Shown here one piece after another: positions 61,535-64,000 of a stretch of DNA of 64,000 nucleotides. Made by a program: the position numbers and the translations under genes. Below the pieces are notes generated by a model. The model saw only the letters and a list, made by a program, of their open reading frames with translations. It had not been told where the DNA came from and did no database searches. The first letter of the stretch is position 1, and every line of letters begins with the position of its first letter. The stretch lies in NCBI RefSeq assembly GCF_019343475.1, contig NZ_CP072453.1:3906001-3970000 (forward strand). Reading direction: 5' to 3'. Source of the DNA: Providencia sp. R33 (GTDB lineage: Bacteria > Pseudomonadota > Gammaproteobacteria > Enterobacterales > Enterobacteriaceae).

Positions 61535-61554
61535 AATGTTCGTTTTCGCTCATT
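61535..61554. promoter_or_regulatory. GlpR operator upstream of glpD
   Basis: The 20-mer beginning AATGTTCG and ending CGCTCATT matches 16 of 20 positions of the GlpR consensus WATGTTCGWTAACGAACATW. A second left half (ATGTTCG, 61515-61521) lies closer to the gene. Confidence 0.7.
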
Positions 61555-61567
61555 TGATTGTAATCAA
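61554..61567. promoter_or_regulatory. Perfect FNR site upstream of glpD
   Basis: TTGAT-TGTA-ATCAA matches all 10 consensus positions and lies in a longer palindrome, ATTTGATT-GT-AATCAAAT (61552-61569). It touches the GlpR operator. Confidence 0.65.
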
Positions 61568-61632
61568 ATTCCATTAGTATGCCAACTAATAATGAAGAAA
61601 AATAACAACTGCGTGATGTCGATAACAAATTT

Positions 61633-61761
61633 CATACACGTCATTCTTCCCACCACAGCGTTGCTGGCCGCACTTGCTAACCCTAGTCACGTACTTGTTG
61701 TACGCTCCTAGGGCTTAGCTTCATTTACCGCCTAGCTGTGATGAGAATTATTTTGTGTATA
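61633..61761. repeat. ERIC element between glpR and glpD
   Basis: About 129 bp with ERIC-like left end CATACACGTCATTCTTC, a CCTAG-type core and right end AATTATTTTGTGTATA. It is the most divergent copy in the window. Confidence 0.75.
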
Positions 61762-61841
61762 ACGCGTTAGTTAAATAATGATTAGAAACGAATTGAGAAA
61801 TAGAAAGAAAAATAGGGGGATTGTGAAGAACGGCGATATTC

Positions 61842-61871
61842 AAAAACATGATAGCAGCGCAAGGGCACTGC
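61842..61871 (-). terminator. Weak terminator after glpR
   Basis: In the minus-strand transcript GCAGTGC and GCGCTGC (61865-61871 and 61854-61860) can pair with one G-T, 4-nt loop, followed after six bases by TTTTT. Confidence 0.4.
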
Positions 61872-61893
61872 CATCATGAACCTAATGATTTGA

Positions 61894-62652
61894 TTAGCAA
61901 AGTTCGAGCTGGACGTTATGTTGCTCAATCACTTTGAGAATGCTGTCTGGTGGTTGTTTGTCGGTAAATAAATAGTCGATTAAATTCATATTACCGAGGT
62001 TGACCATCGCATTACGGCCAAATTTAGAGTGATCGGTGACTAGCATCACGCAGCGTGAATTCTCAATAATTGCGCGCTTAGTACGCACTTCATGATAATC
62101 GAACTCCAGTAGCGAGCCGTCCATGTCAATGCCGCTAATACCGAGGATGCCGTAATCCAATCTAAATTGAGAGATAAAATCGAGGGTGGCTTCACCCACA
62201 ATGCCACCATCACGCGAGCGTACTTCACCCCCCGCTAAAATTAAGCGAAAGTCTTCTTTTGGCATCAGTAACGTGGCAACGTTAAGGTTATTGGTTACCA
62301 CACGCAGGTTTTTATGGTTAACCAACGCATGGGCAACGGCTTCAGGTGTCGTCCCGATATCAATAAATAACGTCGCGCCATCAGGAATTTGGCTAGCGAC
62401 ATGCTGCGCAATACGGGCTTTTTCGTCTGACCACATGATTTTACGGTCATTATACGCCGCGTTTACGGAGCTTGAAGGCAGTGCTGCGCCACCGTGGTGC
62501 CGCTGAATTTTATTTTGCTCAGCGAGGTCATTGAGGTCTCGTCGAATGGTTTGAGGGCTAACCTCAAAGTGCTCGACAAGTTCTTCAGTACTGACATATC
62601 CCTGAAGACGCACAAGTTCAACGATTGCATCATGTCTCTGGGTTTGTTTCAC
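61894..62652 (-). CDS. glpR: Glycerol-3-phosphate regulon repressor GlpR
   Basis: A 252-residue DeoR-family repressor, same size as in E. coli. Helix-turn-helix QGYVSTEELVEHFEVSPQT and the sugar-phosphate-binding domain (FIDIGTTPEAVAHAL, GGEVRSRDGGIVGEATLDFI) are conserved. Glycerol-3-phosphate releases it from operators such as the one before glpD. It follows glpG by 28 bp. Confidence 0.95.
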   Translation of the reverse strand: MKQTQRHDAIVELVRLQGYVSTEELVEHFEVSPQTIRRDLNDLAEQNKIQRHHGGAALPSSSVNAAYNDRKIMWSDEKARIAQHVASQIPDGATLFIDIGTTPEAVAHALVNHKNLRVVTNNLNVATLLMPKEDFRLILAGGEVRSRDGGIVGEATLDFISQFRLDYGILGISGIDMDGSLLEFDYHEVRTKRAIIENSRCVMLVTDHSKFGRNAMVNLGNMNLIDYLFTDKQPPDSILKVIEQHNVQLELC

Positions 62653-62680
62653 AGCGTTAGCCTCTAATTATTAAAATGTA

Positions 62681-63529
62681 TTATCTGGAGCTCTGGTGTT
62701 TTATAAAACTGTGCCTATTATCCCACACTCCCATCAATAAGCCGATAATTAACCCTGAAGTGTGTGCGGCATTAGCAATATGCATACCTAAAATATCGAA
62801 GTAACCGAAAAAGAGCCAGATAATTGAGAAGATCATTAACCCTCGGGGGACATTCACACCGCTTTCTGGGTTGCGCTCACCCGTCAACCACACGTAGCTG
62901 ACCAAGGCATAAACGACACCCGATAAGCCCCCAAAGTTGTTTTCGCTAAACAGCGATTGCCCCCAGTTACTAAACAGGGCGGAGACTAATAAAATGGTAA
63001 AGAGCTTCCCTGTTCCTAGCTTGCGTTCAACTTGGCCTGCCAGAAACCACCATAGCGCAAGGTTAAACCCAATATGCGACAATGAGAAATGGACAAATGC
63101 AGGGCTTATCCAACGCCAAAGTTCGGATTGTTGGTCGCCAATTGGCCACGCTAAGTAACGCAATACTTCCCGCGCATCGGTCATTTCTACCCAAAGATAT
63201 ACAATAATCGATAGCAGAATAACAGCAATTGTTAGTGGGCCCGATTGTTCTTTTAGGTAGCCCCAAGTGAGGAAATTGCGGTATTGAAATTGCGTATCGG
63301 CATTACCTGTTTGCCAACTGGCAGCAAGGTAGCGTGGGTCATTAGGGTTTTGTAGGAAAGTATCAAGTTCTTGACGGACTTGATTAAGAAATTGGTCATC
63401 TTCCAACCAAAGTTCATATAGCGCTTGTTCTTGAGATGGCTGAAGGCTTAAATGAATATTTTGCCCTGCCATATAGTCAACAAATGCCTGCGCCATTCTT
63501 GGGTTAGCAAAGGAAGTGATGTGGATCAT
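62681..63529 (-). CDS. glpG: Rhomboid intramembrane serine protease GlpG
   Basis: A 282-residue rhomboid with an N-terminal cytoplasmic domain and six membrane helices. The catalytic Ser is in GGLSGVVYALVSYVWL and the His in NAAHTSGLIIGLLMG. It cleaves membrane helices within the bilayer. It follows glpE by 16 bp, the usual glpEGR arrangement. Confidence 0.95.
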   Translation of the reverse strand: MIHITSFANPRMAQAFVDYMAGQNIHLSLQPSQEQALYELWLEDDQFLNQVRQELDTFLQNPNDPRYLAASWQTGNADTQFQYRNFLTWGYLKEQSGPLTIAVILLSIIVYLWVEMTDAREVLRYLAWPIGDQQSELWRWISPAFVHFSLSHIGFNLALWWFLAGQVERKLGTGKLFTILLVSALFSNWGQSLFSENNFGGLSGVVYALVSYVWLTGERNPESGVNVPRGLMIFSIIWLFFGYFDILGMHIANAAHTSGLIIGLLMGVWDNRHSFIKHQSSR

Positions 63530-63545
63530 GAATGCGTTTTCTCGT

Positions 63546-63869
63546 CTAGAGCGCCGTGACGGCTTGTGGATATTCCCTTAACCAGGCTTCAAACCCGCCA
63601 TTAATGCTGTAAACAGATTCATAGCCGATATTGATAAGATACTGTGCTGCGCCTTGGCTGCTGTGCCCGTGGTAGCACATAACCATAACGGGTTGTTCAT
63701 AATCCGTTTGTTCTAAAAATTGGCTCAGCGACTCATTGGTGAGGTGATAAGCGCCGCTGGCATGACCTGCGCGGAAGCTTTGTGGATCACGTACATCAAC
63801 AAGTACGGCAGTGCTTTCCAACCAATGTTGATAAGCTTGCTCTGGTGTTAGTGTCTCAAAATGGTCCAT
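63546..63869 (-). CDS. glpE: Thiosulfate sulfurtransferase GlpE
   Basis: A 107-residue single-domain rhodanese. The active-site Cys is in VMCYHGHSSQGAA, and VLVDVRDPQSFRAGHA and YSINGGFEAWLREYP are conserved. ATG 63869 gives the E. coli length (108) and N-terminus (MDHFETL against MDQFECI); longer starts add a leader with no homology. The ribosome site is weak. Confidence 0.93.
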   Translation of the reverse strand: MDHFETLTPEQAYQHWLESTAVLVDVRDPQSFRAGHASGAYHLTNESLSQFLEQTDYEQPVMVMCYHGHSSQGAAQYLINIGYESVYSINGGFEAWLREYPQAVTAL

Positions 63870-63898
63870 AAAATACCGAATATAGTGGGGAACCCCCA

Positions 63899-63940
63899 TA
63901 AAAAACGAATTCGGCACCTGTAAGCAGAAAAACAGGTGCC
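63899..63940 (-). terminator. Terminator after nfuA
   Basis: GGCACCTGT (63913-63921) pairs with ACAGGTGCC (63932-63940); on the minus strand a T run follows 7 nt later. Confidence 0.7.
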
Positions 63941-63955
63941 AGATGTTAGTGGCAA

Positions 63956-64000
63956 TTAGTAGAAAGAGTGCTCGCCACGTTGGTGTTCAGTCAGGTCTTT
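63956..64000 (-). CDS. nfuA: Fe-S biogenesis protein NfuA, C-terminal end only
   Basis: The last 14 codons and stop of a gene running off the right edge. They read KDLTEHQRGEHSFY, which matches the C-terminus of E. coli NfuA (RDLTEHQRGEHSYY). NfuA delivers 4Fe-4S clusters. The gene reads toward glpE on the same strand but is separated from it by a terminator-like hairpin. Confidence 0.85.
   Translation of the reverse strand, partial: KDLTEHQRGEHSFY

Noticed and set aside
1..64000. CRISPR arrays, rRNA, tRNA, insertion sequences, prophage
   Set aside because: None was recognised on reading through; the only repeated families found are ERIC elements and the sipB tandem repeat.

Overview
The window looks like a chromosomal segment from a gammaproteobacterium of the Morganellaceae, most likely Providencia or a close relative. 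The grounds are a complete paa operon in Escherichia coli gene order, a glpEGR/glpD/nfuA neighbourhood, five ERIC-family repeats, an SPI-1/Ysa-type type III secretion (T3SS) translocator cluster, and AT-leaning base composition judged by eye. No identity search was run, so the genus is an inference.

Layout. Positions 1-6480 hold the 3' end of an invasion-type T3SS locus: sipB (cut by the window edge), sipC, sipD, a SipA-position effector and the acyl carrier protein iacP, closed by a strong terminator. Positions 6700-8970 hold an inositol-monophosphatase-family phosphatase and an organophosphate:phosphate antiporter. Positions 9000-12715 form a transporter / LacI-type regulator / nucleoside hydrolase unit with a CRP-like site and a 14-bp perfect palindrome at its promoter. 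Positions 12724-23187 hold a minus-strand catabolic cluster divergent from a LysR gene: ankyrin protein, DUF2877, FdrA, DUF1116 (YlbE), NCS2-type permease, carbamate kinase and a Tat-exported amidohydrolase. This is the most interesting system here: it resembles the E. coli fdrA-ylbE-ylbF/carbamate kinase module for fermentative ureide use, but adds an exported hydrolase, its own importer and an ankyrin protein.

Positions 23255-26500 encode an IroE/Fes-like esterase and a CirA-like TonB-dependent receptor under a Fur box; the receptor is interrupted by an in-frame amber codon 38 codons before its natural end, and two tandem ERIC copies sit between it and the esterase. Positions 26701-33925 encode two efflux systems (an RND pump with adaptor, and EmrAB). 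Positions 33967-47861 are the complete phenylacetate pathway: paaABCDEFGHIJK, then paaX and paaY, with paaZ divergent. A split PaaX-type operator and a CRP-like site lie between paaA and paaZ.

The rest is a mixed housekeeping and accessory stretch: a methyltransferase, a YdhR-like protein, photolyase, ProP, a divergent KAS III homologue that keeps the catalytic Cys but not the His and Asn, PoxB, AlkA, a DUF2569-DUF488-DUF2569 operon, an ABC-F protein behind a strongly folded leader, glpD with overlapping GlpR and perfect FNR sites, glpR, glpG, glpE and the last codons of nfuA. I saw no tRNA, rRNA, CRISPR array, transposase or integrase. Site calls (CRP, FNR, Fur, GlpR, PaaX) are matches to known consensus sequences made by eye and are predictions only.
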